This document shows positions 17,051 to 26,637 of a DNA stretch of 64,000 bases, in pieces (the stretch's first letter is position 1; the number at the start of each line of letters is the position of its first letter). This DNA is from Anthracocystis setariae. Taxonomy: Eukaryota > Basidiomycota > Ustilaginomycetes > Ustilaginales > Ustilaginaceae. The stretch covers positions 1-64,000 of the forward strand of contig CAKMXJ010000001.1 in the NCBI GenBank assembly GCA_928724745.1, given 5' to 3'. Position numbers and translations under genes: made by a program. The notes under the pieces are model-generated. The model ran no database searches, was not told the DNA's origin, and worked only from the letters and a program-made list of their open reading frames with translations.

Positions 17051-17967
17051 AGGCGGCGGCGGCGGCGGAGGCAGCGGCGACAGTGACGGGGGTTTCGTTT
17101 TCTCAGGGTCATGTTCCGTTTGTTTGTACAGGGTTATTGCAGAAAGTGGTCGGCAGCAGCACCAGCAGCAGCAGCACCATAACAAAGAGGGAAACTGGCT
17201 CGCCTGCATGAAAATTAGACTTGTCGTTCGCACGGCTTTTGTGATTGATGGCATGGCAACGGAACATCCAGGCAAGTCACTGTCAACCGTGTAACCCACG
17301 AAAAAGGTTCGTGTTCACGTAGCTGCTCAACAGTCCCACACATTCGAGAAGTCACACATACTTACTCCTCCTATTTCACGCCCATTTCATCACGGACCTC
17401 ATTTCTTGGCTTCACCCTCTCGTTCCCTTGCATCGTCACATCTCGCCTTTGCCACTACGATACGACGAATCTCCATCGGCACACATCCGATACGTGTGAA
17501 TGCCGACAGCCCTCTAAACGCATCGCGACGTGCACCTTTCGCGGCTCTCCGCGCCGCTTGAACCAAGAACAACCTGCAGAACGTTAAAGTTCCGAAAACA
17601 TCGACCCTTTCGACAACTTAGCCCTGCGCCACAGCTTTCGCTGCACTCGCTCCATTCCATACATGTCTCCACCATTCTTCTCCCTCTAAACAAGCGTGCC
17701 TGCCGAAAGACAAGCTGCTTCTCGTCATTCTACTTTGACTGTCAGCCCTCGGCCTTTCGCTTTCGCTCTCTTTCAACAACGAAGCGACATCACTGCAGCA
17801 TTCTTCCCCCCCCCCCCCCCATCACACTTGCACACACGTAGCGAGGCCGCCACCCGCACCTGTTTCGCTTAGCACCGTAGAACGTTGTTGTATGGCGACT
17901 CTATGTGTCTCTTCCAATTCGCCTTGAACGTGTAAGGCGTCGAGCACCCCAAAGAGGCTCGACCACC

Positions 17968-20900
17968 ATGTCTTCCGACGGCCCAACTTTCAAACTGGCG
18001 GCTGCCTCTTCCTCTTCTAGAATTGCGATCGGGACGGAGCCTGTTCAGGTCAGCCAGTGCCATGCTATGGAACGTCACAACGGCAACGCCGCCTCACCGT
18101 CCCGTTCGTCGCCATCGATCCCCGGCCCCAAAAACTACACCAGCTCCTCGTACCAGGCCAAAGGCAAGGGTCGCGCCAGCGATGCTCTTGCGGTCACGTC
18201 AATCTCGGATGAGACGGACACTATCTCATCAGCCATGGGTCGCATCTCTTTGCAATCCTCATCACCTTCATATCAAGATCCGAGCCCTTTGCAACGAGAT
18301 CGTACCACTTCCTCTGGTTCACCTTGCTCCACCCAATCGTCCGACCGCGATCGTCGTCCCAGGAAAGGTCGCAATGGTGCTTCTCGCTCCCTTGCGCCGA
18401 GTCCGCTACGTTCCGCTTTGACGACTTCGCCCACTACAGGCAGCGCTTCTCAATTTGTTTCGCTGCTAGGTCAGCCCGTGGCAGTCTCGGCATCTCTCTC
18501 GGCGCCCAACAAAGCTTCAGCCGCTGCCACCTCTGCTGCACTCCCCTCATTGTACAAGGCTAGCCGTGGCCGTAGCGCGAATGTCAGTCCAAGTCGAAGA
18601 TGGGATCGAAGGGGCGCGAGTGCCACTGTCTTGAGTGGCGCCAGTGCAAGCGGTAGTGGCGGTGACGACGACCTAAGCGACCAGGATCGGAGCCATCACG
18701 CCACTCCGCGCAAGTCATCCCGAGTCGGCAATCTCACTTCTACTGCGCGCTTATCCCGCGACCGACCTCTTTCCGTGCCAAAGGAGGAAGCTCTTTTCCC
18801 TTCCGACGAAGATGACGATGCGCCAGAGACGTCTTCCTACGATGAGGTTCAAGGGCATGCTGACCGGATCCTTCAGCATCAACGTAGATCTCGCCGTTGG
18901 TCCAGCGTAGAGCGCGAACGTATGAGAGGAATGCGCATCCTCTTGCAAGACCGTGCATCCATGCCTCCACGGGCGGATGTTCGTGACAACTCGACCGACA
19001 AGGTGTCGAGACGCGGGCGCACACGCTCAGTCAGCAGAGACATCCGCCAGGACCAGGAAGATGCATCAGATCACGAGTCATCATCCACACCGTCGAGTTG
19101 CACGAGTAGCTGTGACCTCAACTACATTCCCAGAGCTACCGACACGGCTGCGATCCCGATCAAAGAGCACCGCACTCGGTTTGCCGGTCGCAGCGACGTG
19201 GCACAGAATGCCTCGATCGGCGCCGCATCGAGTCAGGGACAGTTGGCGTCTTCTACTGACGGAAGCGACGACCCTTCCCCTGCGGTTTCCACCCCCTCGA
19301 CATCGCTTGTTCAGCGAAGCCCCCCCGGCTTCACCGCTCTGAAGCCGATTGTTGCTATCCCCGTTTCTTCCAACTCCGACCCATTGCTCGGTCTGGCTAC
19401 CTCCAGTGTTGAGGACATGATTCAGATCGACCAGGTCGAATTCTTTCCCGAAGAAACCATCACCGCTCAGCTCAATTCAGCAGAGACAAGGCGAAAGACA
19501 TCTCCAAAACGCAGCAAGAAGTCCTCATGGATTATCGGTGATTTCGAGAGCGAACCGGAGAGCGACGACGAACAATCGTCTCAGCCCGCTCGATATAGCC
19601 AGGCAAAGCGCGATAGAGCTGCTGCACCGCCCAGCACTTCCCCACCCACGCCAACATCCGGTAGCTATCAAGCCCGTTTGGCCAGCCTCCAAAGTCAGCT
19701 GCGCATCTGGTCGCGCACCCAAGATGCAAGCGCTGCATCTAGAAGCCGCCAGATCTCGTCCAGCTCAGAGGATCCCATCGAAACGGAGGCTGACTCGAAG
19801 AGCGCAGATTCACCCAGCTTACTCTCGGCTAGCTGGCGCAATCTCGCACGGCTGCCCAATCTGATCCTCCTTCCTGGCCTCGCCGCCAGACAGGCCAGAG
19901 AATCTTTGGCTTCTGCCGGTGCCAAAACCATCGACGATGGTGGCGGTATGAGCCGAACCTCCTTGGCCTCGTCCGAGAATGACTTTGCTCATATATACCG
20001 CCTCGCAAGCGCAGCCCATGCTGCCTCGGACGAAAAGAGCGTCCAGGCGCAGCGAAGCGTTGCGCTCAAAACAGGCCGTCCGCCATCGCCATCGCCGAGT
20101 CCATCGCCGCCCGCATCACTGCTAGGATCCCGGCAAAGCAGCAATGACAGCGTCAGCACCGCAGGTCATGCTCAACAGGCTCAGAACAACGCATCGGTAG
20201 TGAGGCGCGGAAGAGGCGTAGCTTCTCCACACGAGTTGGATCGCGATCCTTCCGCCTACGTTTCGGGTCTGGGCCAACCTATCGACCCAGACACCGAGCT
20301 CTCGTCGGTGGTACAATTGCAAACTTTCCGAAGTCGAAGTCGAAGCCGATCGGCAGTCGTGCATCACAGGACCACGACTGGCGAAGATTCGCACCGAAAC
20401 ACTGGCCGGACATCGGCTGGGAAGGAGAGGTTAGGCGATGGACGCGTTTCTTCTTCGCCAAAGAAGCTTGGGCATCCGATCGAGCTTGAGCCCACAGAAG
20501 AAGAGCAAAAGGTGGCCGCAGCTTTGCGCTCTAGCGATCGAGATGCACGGAACGCCGAGCCGCTTACGGTCCAGATCTTCAAATCGAGCTCAGCTTTGGG
20601 ACTTCGGTCCGAACGGGTTGGACACGACCCGTTTGCAGATGGCCCCACACCCACTGCCATTGCTTCCGCGCCTACATCGCCCACCTACCGTCAAAACACC
20701 AGCTCATCAGCGTCAAGTGCAGACGAAGCTGAAAGCTTGGCTTCGCCTCCAGAGAGAAGCCAAGGCAGAGATGAACCGGCAGTCGATGCTGATGGCTTCC
20801 GCACTGTACGCCGAAGACACCGTCGTAGATCCTCGGGACCACGGTCTTTGCGACCCAAAGTCGAGGCACCTGTGCCCCATGGCTATTCCGCATTCTCCAT

Positions 20901-21894
20901 CAATGAAGGAGACGAGAATGCCGAAAATTCCGATTCGGATGGCGAGTCGACTCCTTCGCCCACACAAGCACGTGGTTCTCGCAGCCGTCGCGGGCGCGAC
21001 TCTTCCCCTCGTCGCTCCAATCGCCAATGCGCCGTGGGTCTGTTCGGTGGAGGAGTCTCGGCAGCGCCATCTTCCGGTTCCGGCACTTCCTCCTCTCGTT
21101 CAGGGCGAAGCAGCCGCAGGAAAGGTTCGCACATCAGCATTTCATCTCCCATGCGCAGCGTCCGATCCTCTCCGGACCTCACGTATGCTGCCGCCGCTGC
21201 TGCCGCCCGCGAAGACGCGACCGAAGCCGAGACCGAAGACCAATCCTCGGAGGACCCGTCACCACCACGAGGCTCTCGAGGACGTCGAGGCGCGGTGAAA
21301 GTCGTCGCCTCATCGGTGGGTCAGCGTGCCGCTGCACCTCAACCGCTTCTTCTGGGCGGCGCCGAGGGGCTTCGACGCGGGCCATCCTACCCACCTCGCG
21401 CCGGCGAGATTTTGGACGAGGCGGACAACGGCGCGGAGGAAGATTCCCAATGGCCTCGCGGGCGAAGCTCAGGTCAAACGTGCCAAAATGTCCGATTGCG
21501 CCTTCTATCCAACTCATCGCATCTTCTGATGCTGTCGCTCGAGTTGGATATGATCAAGAAACAAAAGATCTCGGCGCCTCTCAAGCCGCGATGGGGCAAA
21601 CATCGTGCCAATGACTTCAACCCGCTTCCTTCCACGATCTCATTCTCTCCGTCGTCGAGAAGCAAGTATCTGAGGAATCCGTTCTCGGGCGCTCGTGGAG
21701 ATGAGTGCCAAGATGATTGCGATCCCTGCGAAGCAAGAAAATCTGCGCCGACCTCACCTATGAGCGGCAGGGTGCTGGCTGGCGTGAGCACGATTGGCGG
21801 TGGGCTGAGGGATCCGAGCAGTAAGCTGAGATTTAGTTGGAACTTGGAAGACATTGTCGTCGCTTTGGACAGCGCTTCGTCGGCCGCCACCTAG
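17968..21894 (+). CDS. Large disordered Ser/Arg-rich protein with conserved-looking C-terminus, unknown function
   Basis: The start is ATG 17968 (accaccATG context); the frame is open further upstream but only from a non-ATG codon. It is a single exon of 1308 aa. Most is low-complexity Ser, Arg, Pro and Ala with acidic patches, RSRSRS-type dipeptides and many SP/TP sites, suggesting an intrinsically disordered phosphoprotein. More ordered islands are a helix-prone block near residues 635-660 (WRNLARLPNLILLPG), a DADGFRTVRRRHRR motif, and a C-terminal block near residue 1188 (SLELDMIKKQKISAPLKPRW), the part most likely to be conserved. No enzyme motif or membrane segment is seen. Confidence 0.85.
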   Translation: MSSDGPTFKLAAASSSSRIAIGTEPVQVSQCHAMERHNGNAASPSRSSPSIPGPKNYTSSSYQAKGKGRASDALAVTSISDETDTISSAMGRISLQSSSPSYQDPSPLQRDRTTSSGSPCSTQSSDRDRRPRKGRNGASRSLAPSPLRSALTTSPTTGSASQFVSLLGQPVAVSASLSAPNKASAAATSAALPSLYKASRGRSANVSPSRRWDRRGASATVLSGASASGSGGDDDLSDQDRSHHATPRKSSRVGNLTSTARLSRDRPLSVPKEEALFPSDEDDDAPETSSYDEVQGHADRILQHQRRSRRWSSVERERMRGMRILLQDRASMPPRADVRDNSTDKVSRRGRTRSVSRDIRQDQEDASDHESSSTPSSCTSSCDLNYIPRATDTAAIPIKEHRTRFAGRSDVAQNASIGAASSQGQLASSTDGSDDPSPAVSTPSTSLVQRSPPGFTALKPIVAIPVSSNSDPLLGLATSSVEDMIQIDQVEFFPEETITAQLNSAETRRKTSPKRSKKSSWIIGDFESEPESDDEQSSQPARYSQAKRDRAAAPPSTSPPTPTSGSYQARLASLQSQLRIWSRTQDASAASRSRQISSSSEDPIETEADSKSADSPSLLSASWRNLARLPNLILLPGLAARQARESLASAGAKTIDDGGGMSRTSLASSENDFAHIYRLASAAHAASDEKSVQAQRSVALKTGRPPSPSPSPSPPASLLGSRQSSNDSVSTAGHAQQAQNNASVVRRGRGVASPHELDRDPSAYVSGLGQPIDPDTELSSVVQLQTFRSRSRSRSAVVHHRTTTGEDSHRNTGRTSAGKERLGDGRVSSSPKKLGHPIELEPTEEEQKVAAALRSSDRDARNAEPLTVQIFKSSSALGLRSERVGHDPFADGPTPTAIASAPTSPTYRQNTSSSASSADEAESLASPPERSQGRDEPAVDADGFRTVRRRHRRRSSGPRSLRPKVEAPVPHGYSAFSINEGDENAENSDSDGESTPSPTQARGSRSRRGRDSSPRRSNRQCAVGLFGGGVSAAPSSGSGTSSSRSGRSSRRKGSHISISSPMRSVRSSPDLTYAAAAAAAREDATEAETEDQSSEDPSPPRGSRGRRGAVKVVASSVGQRAAAPQPLLLGGAEGLRRGPSYPPRAGEILDEADNGAEEDSQWPRGRSSGQTCQNVRLRLLSNSSHLLMLSLELDMIKKQKISAPLKPRWGKHRANDFNPLPSTISFSPSSRSKYLRNPFSGARGDECQDDCDPCEARKSAPTSPMSGRVLAGVSTIGGGLRDPSSKLRFSWNLEDIVVALDSASSAAT

Positions 21895-22699
21895 GCTATT
21901 TGGCGCCATACGGGCGTCAAGCTACACTCGATCCGTATCGTATACAAGATCTATGTGTTTTCTCTTTTTCTTCCTTTGTTTGTAGTTCTTTGTCTTCTTA
22001 TTCTCTGCTTTGCATGCACCAACTTGTAGTAATCGATAGATTTTCTGTTCCGTAAAATCGCTTTTGTCGTAGGGCATGTGTGATTCTGGTCCGTCCGATT
22101 GACGCCTATGAAGGAGTCACCGCAACCCACTTTGAAGACTAGACATGACCCACATCACCCACATCTGGTTGGGGCAACGAAAGCATAGGGCCAATTTCGA
22201 CGGGCCTCGACGAGTCGACTCGGCAATCTTGACCGCATGGACTCTGCAATGTCGTATTCTCGGCGACAAAGTTGCCTGCTTAAAGCCTATATGGATGGCA
22301 TGTCAAGAATCGCCCGAATCGGCCTTTCCCGAAAAGCCAGACAGCTGTGGAAAGGGCACTGTTGGGCCTGCGCGCTAAAATTATTATACAAGTTGACACG
22401 GCACTCTCGACCTGTCGAGCTCTTTTGCGAAAAGGCTCTCGCAATTTGCCGACTTTGCTGTGCAGTGAGTGTGAGAGAGGATGTCCTGTGCGTCTGTGAG
22501 CTGGCCCGTTCGAGGGCTACACAGTAGCAAGAACCTGGTCAATGCGAGGGAGGAGGGAGTGAAGGTTCAATTCACTTTTGTTCTGTCCGGTTGAGAGATA
22601 TAAAGGGTGCAGGGCAGCTTCGTCTCTCCTTCCGCAGGTGCAAGCAAACTCCCCAAATTGTATGCTGCCCCTGTACTCGCCACGATTGATTCCTTGACC
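21895..22699. other. Intergenic region, promoter of the THI5 gene
   Basis: No gene is seen. TATAAAG at 22598-22604 lies about 100 bp before the THI5 start. I searched for the CUGAGA element of a TPP riboswitch, found upstream of thiamine genes in some fungi, and did not find it here. Confidence 0.55.
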
Positions 22700-24249
22700 A
22701 TGCCTCTCGACAAGATTACATTCCTTACCAACTGGCAGGCAGTGCCCTACCATCTGCCTGTCTACCGTGCCCAGTCTCAGGTATGTTGGCTCATTCCGAC
22801 GCATGCGTGACGACAACGATGGCCTCGCGCTCACATCCTTTGAACGTGATCTTTGCATGCTCGTCAGGGTTACTTCGCTGAGGAAGGAATCAAGGTGGCT
22901 ATCCTTGAACCTAACGATCCCAGTGACGTTGTAAGTGCATTGCCCGAATAATTGCGGTTCGACACCATTTGCAGACATGGTCATCCCGTGCGGCTAATCA
23001 CAGAATCCCTAACGCTTCATCCGACTCGTAGACCGAGATCATCGGTACAAACAAGGCCGACATGGGCCTCAAGGCCATGATTCACACGCTCGCAGCCAAA
23101 GGTATGCGCGGCTACCCGGTCACCTCGGTCGGCACTCTGATGGATGAGCCGGCCACCGGGTTGATTTACCTGGAGGGTAGCGGCATCTCGTCCGACTTCC
23201 AGAGTCTGAGAGGCAAACGTATCGGTTATGTGGGAGAGTTTGGCAAGATCCAAATCGATGAGTAGGTTCGAACAGATGAGTTACCAGCACGCAGCAACAT
23301 CGTCTGCCATAGGCTGACCTTATAAAATTCATACCGTCTTCGACCAAGGCTCACCACTCACTTTGGCATGAGTCCAGAGGACTACACCGCAGTTCGCGTT
23401 GGGATGAATGCCACCGAAGCCATTACTGATGGTCGCGTCGATGCTGCAATCGGTCTCGAGAACGTCCAAATGGTAAGCAAGCCCACCTTCATCTTGCATC
23501 TTGTGTTTATTTTGTTATTGATAGGCGTGCATGTGGATATTGACGATGAATCTTGGTGGAGGCACAGGTCGAGCTCGAAGCATGGTGCGAGCGACAGAAG
23601 CGACCCAAATCGGACGTCAAGATGCTTCGAATCGATGAGTTGGCCCAGCTAGGCTGCTGTTGCTTCTGCTCGATCCTGTACATCGCCAATGATGACTTTA
23701 TCGAGAAGCATCCTGAACAGGTCCGCGCCTTCATGCGAGCGGTCAAGCGCGCAGCTGATGATCTGTTCCTTCAGCCTCAGCAGGCTTGGGACGACTTGAA
23801 GCGATTCAAGAAGAGCATGCAAGGCGATGTCAATGCTAGGATCTTTGAGCGATCCTTGGCCTACATGTCGAGGGACTGCGCCAATGGTGAGTTGGAAGAA
23901 AGCGGCATCGCATTTTCGAATTGCAAAACGTTTCAAGCGTGCGCTAACGATTCAATCACTTTTCTGGTTTTCTTTCGCTGCAACAGTCCCTCGCGATTGG
24001 TCCAAGGTGACCAAGTACTGCAAACGACTGGGCATCATCGACGAAAGTTTCGAGCCCAACATGACCAACACGTTCCTCAGTTGGCAGGTCGAAAGCCAGG
24101 ACCACGTCGATCCTGATGTCAAGCAAAAGGAAATCGCAGCTTACCAGACCAACGATGCTCACAAGCTGTTGACGAACTCCACTCCACCGATTCTGCCCAA
24201 CTTTGGCTGCAAATCTGCCACGGCGGACGCAGTCGAGGCTTCGGCTTAG
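22700..24249 (+). CDS. THI5: 4-amino-5-hydroxymethyl-2-methylpyrimidine phosphate synthase (THI5/NMT1 family)
   Basis: Makes the pyrimidine half of thiamine from PLP and a histidine taken from the protein itself (family knowledge from yeast and Candida Thi5), so each molecule acts once. Six exons inferred: 22700-22780, 22868-22930, 23032-23261, 23349-23472, 23568-23886, 23987-24249. All junctions are GT-AG and join to 359 aa (yeast 340). The spliced protein places Lys62 (PLP site) and His66 (donor histidine) in [11 protein letters not shown] exactly at the yeast numbering, and the iron-binding CCCFC motif at 196-200. Periplasmic-binding-protein-like fold, cytosolic, no signal peptide. It is the most intron-rich core gene here. 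Thiamine repression is likely, but no regulatory element was identified. Confidence 0.95.
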
Positions 24250-24448
24250 CCAACGTGCTCATTGAAGCTACTTCGCGTCCTGTCAGCTACTCAAATTGTC
24301 ATGAATCATTGTCTTGCCCGCCCCCCGCCTCTGTCAAGCAAACAACGAACAGGAGTAGTTGCGATGCTCGAGTGAACACGATTGAAATGCGATGAAGAAT
24401 AGAAATACAAGATGCCGACGGGAAAGGACCAGAAGCATTGCGAGAGAA

Positions 24449-25906
24449 TTAACGAAGCGAGGGACCTAGGCTGGGAGGCATTCCACTCATGCCTATGCCC
24501 ATTCGGAGGAAGGAACCACCAGCTGCACCTGCACCTGCACCCGATCCGCTCGCAGCGCCCGATGCATGCTTGGAGTGGACTGACGAGCCGATGCGATCCA
24601 ATTGGCTGTTCCATTTGTTAAGCGCTTGGTAGCGAGGCTTGGCTGAGCTTGTGGCGGTGCGATCGAGTTCAAGGTATTGGCCAACCTGGTCGATTCGAGC
24701 CTTGATGCTCTCATCGAGGATGAGCGACATGAGCAGATCTTCCACCTGATCGATGCCGATGTTGAGTTGCTGTGCGAGGTAGCCGAGTTGAATGCGCGAA
24801 TATGGCTTGATGGTGTCGATGAGGTACTGAGTGCGCAAACCTCTGAGCACATCGTCGATGTACGCCTTGATGAAGGGATCGTCGAGGATGGTGCGCTTGT
24901 TTTCGCGAAGAATCTTTTCAGCTTGGTGCACCTCTCTACGCTGATAGGCCGAGACGAGGTTGGTCATGGCCACAATCTCTGGGTCGTTTTTGTATGGTTT
25001 GGTCTCTTGCGAGTCGAACGGATTGATGTCGCTGCCCATAAGCATGTGGGCGAGCACGAGATACTTGAGCACTTGAATGCGCTGGATGCTGCCGGCTTCG
25101 TCATAGTTGAGGAAAGCCTGGAAAAAGTCGACCTGAGCCGCAGCCCAGTTCTTCTCGGACATGTGCATCTTGCCACCGCATTCGCGAATGACGCCCATGA
25201 TACGAGGGTGAGGAATGGCGCTCTTGACTTGCAAGGTCGAGTTGTAGACTTGCTTGAGCTTTTTGAAATTGCCCACCTCTCCATACATTTGGATTTCGAG
25301 CGCAAAGATCTCGAGCAAGATGGTTCCCTTGGACTGGTCATCTGTGCCATCTTGACTTGTACAGTAGGCGCGCAGATGTTTGAGTGACTTGGCGAGCCGG
25401 GTCCACTCCTTGCGTGCAAGCCAGATTCGGGCGAGCTTGAGGTCGGTTTTGACAGAGAGACGCTCGTTTTTGGCGTCTTCGAGCGCCGACTTTGTGACGT
25501 CGTAGAAGGATTGCATTGTGGAGAGGCCTACATCTGTAGCGGCGGATACGTAGTCGAGGATATTGTTGATCGACTTTTCCGAGTAGTTGCGCGTGACTGC
25601 GCTTTTGGTATACGATAGCAATTGAGTGTATGATTCGAGGGCATCAGCGTGACGGCCGCGATGAAAGTTGATCTTGGTTTGCTGCTTAAGTGCCTTGAAG
25701 CCCCAATCGCCCTTGTCTTTCTCGGCATCGACAACGGCCTTGAGCTCTCGTATAGCTGCATCTGGGTCGCTGTCTTTTCTTGTTTTGGCATTGTAGTACA
25801 TGTTCTCAATGTCTGCGTCGGCATCATCGAGGTCTTCTTCCTCCTCGTATTCAAAATCGTAGTCCTCGTCGGCGGCATCGTCCATAATAAACTCCTCGTC
25901 CGACAT
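24449..25906 (-). CDS. CSN2: COP9 signalosome subunit 2
   Basis: Scaffold subunit of the CSN complex, which removes NEDD8 from cullin-RING ligases; nuclear and cytosolic. Start chosen at MSDEEFIMDD (25906), the typical acidic CSN2 N-terminus; 13 further codons are open upstream. 485 aa, intronless. Visible: acidic N-terminus (FEYEEEEDLDDADADIENMYYNAK); TPR-like helices (KALKQQTKINFHRGRHADALESY, YSEKSINNILDYVS); and a C-terminal PCI domain (RTQYLIDTIKPYSRIQLGYLAQQLNIGIDQVEDLL). The last 40 residues are Ala/Gly/Ser-rich and slightly longer than in animal CSN2 (443 aa). It converges with THI5, with about 200 bp between stop codons. Confidence 0.96.
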   Translation of the reverse strand: MSDEEFIMDDAADEDYDFEYEEEEDLDDADADIENMYYNAKTRKDSDPDAAIRELKAVVDAEKDKGDWGFKALKQQTKINFHRGRHADALESYTQLLSYTKSAVTRNYSEKSINNILDYVSAATDVGLSTMQSFYDVTKSALEDAKNERLSVKTDLKLARIWLARKEWTRLAKSLKHLRAYCTSQDGTDDQSKGTILLEIFALEIQMYGEVGNFKKLKQVYNSTLQVKSAIPHPRIMGVIRECGGKMHMSEKNWAAAQVDFFQAFLNYDEAGSIQRIQVLKYLVLAHMLMGSDINPFDSQETKPYKNDPEIVAMTNLVSAYQRREVHQAEKILRENKRTILDDPFIKAYIDDVLRGLRTQYLIDTIKPYSRIQLGYLAQQLNIGIDQVEDLLMSLILDESIKARIDQVGQYLELDRTATSSAKPRYQALNKWNSQLDRIGSSVHSKHASGAASGSGAGAGAAGGSFLRMGIGMSGMPPSLGPSLR

Positions 25907-26637
25907 GTTTGCAGTGTGTACGTGTTGGCTGTGTCGAGGGATCAAAGCTGGTTTGTTTTGTTGAAGCTTGATGCGCTAGCTGCTGATCTAGCGAGATGAA
26001 TGGGAGATGGTCTGTCCAAAGGTTGAGATAGCGATTCAGTTGAGAGTCCAAAACAGCAAGTCGAGCCAAGTATGGTGGAGGTGAGTGTAGGGTTGAGAGC
26101 AACTCACTGACTACGGCCTTTCGAGACAGGAAAATGTGGAGTGTGACCCGTGCGCATTTTTCAGAACCTTGAGATGATCTACTCTAACATACAGTAGCTG
26201 CCATTCACTGATTTTTCCCTAAACCTTTTCTTTTTCCCCGCGTGCGCTCTGAAACCCCAAAAAAAAAGAAAAGAAAAAGTGTGGAGAAGGAGAAGGAGAA
26301 GAGAGTTCGGATCGATCCAACAGCCAAACGCTGATCTCTCGGTGTTCTTCCGGTGCGTCATTCGGTTCAGATGACCGCCCGGCCAGCTTTGTCTCGTTCA
26401 GACATCTTGCCTCTTGACAACTTGGACCATCGCCCCGCTCACCAGAGTCTAGACAGATAGATAGATAGATAGATAGATAGTTAAATACCTCATCATAGGG
26501 AAAACCGCCATCACGCCCAAACGTCAAGATCCAACTAGATTCGCACGGGTTGAGGATCACCTGGTCCCTCAAGATTCACAAAGCTCATCGTAGGACGAAA
26601 CTCTCTCCGCCTTCGACCTTCATCTTGTTGTGGAGCC
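25907..26637. other. Divergent promoter region between CSN2 and the acyltransferase gene
   Basis: No gene is seen. Contains A-rich and GA-rich tracts near 26255-26300 and a GATA microsatellite. Confidence 0.55.
26455..26480. repeat. (GATA)n microsatellite
   Basis: About six GATA units in the leader of the downstream gene. Confidence 0.85.

Larger units (their letters stand above)
15290..17967. other. Gene-free stretch with scattered palindromes and microsatellites
   Basis: No convincing gene is present; short frames such as 16382-16783 lack protein-like composition. A TATA-like run (tatatatag) at about 16577 followed by a pyrimidine-rich stretch could be a promoter or LTR remnant. A run of 15 C lies at 17806-17820, close upstream of the gene at 17968. 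Confidence 0.6.

Noticed and set aside
16985..17299. Leu/Pro/Cys-run frame over the CAG/CGG microsatellites
   Set aside because: Open only because of the trinucleotide repeats.
22566..22576. B-box-like ggttcaattca suggesting a tRNA
   Set aside because: No cloverleaf arms or A box could be placed around it.
22517..22984. A 155-codon minus-strand frame over the THI5 promoter and first exons
   Set aside because: Antisense to well-supported THI5 exons; no domain.
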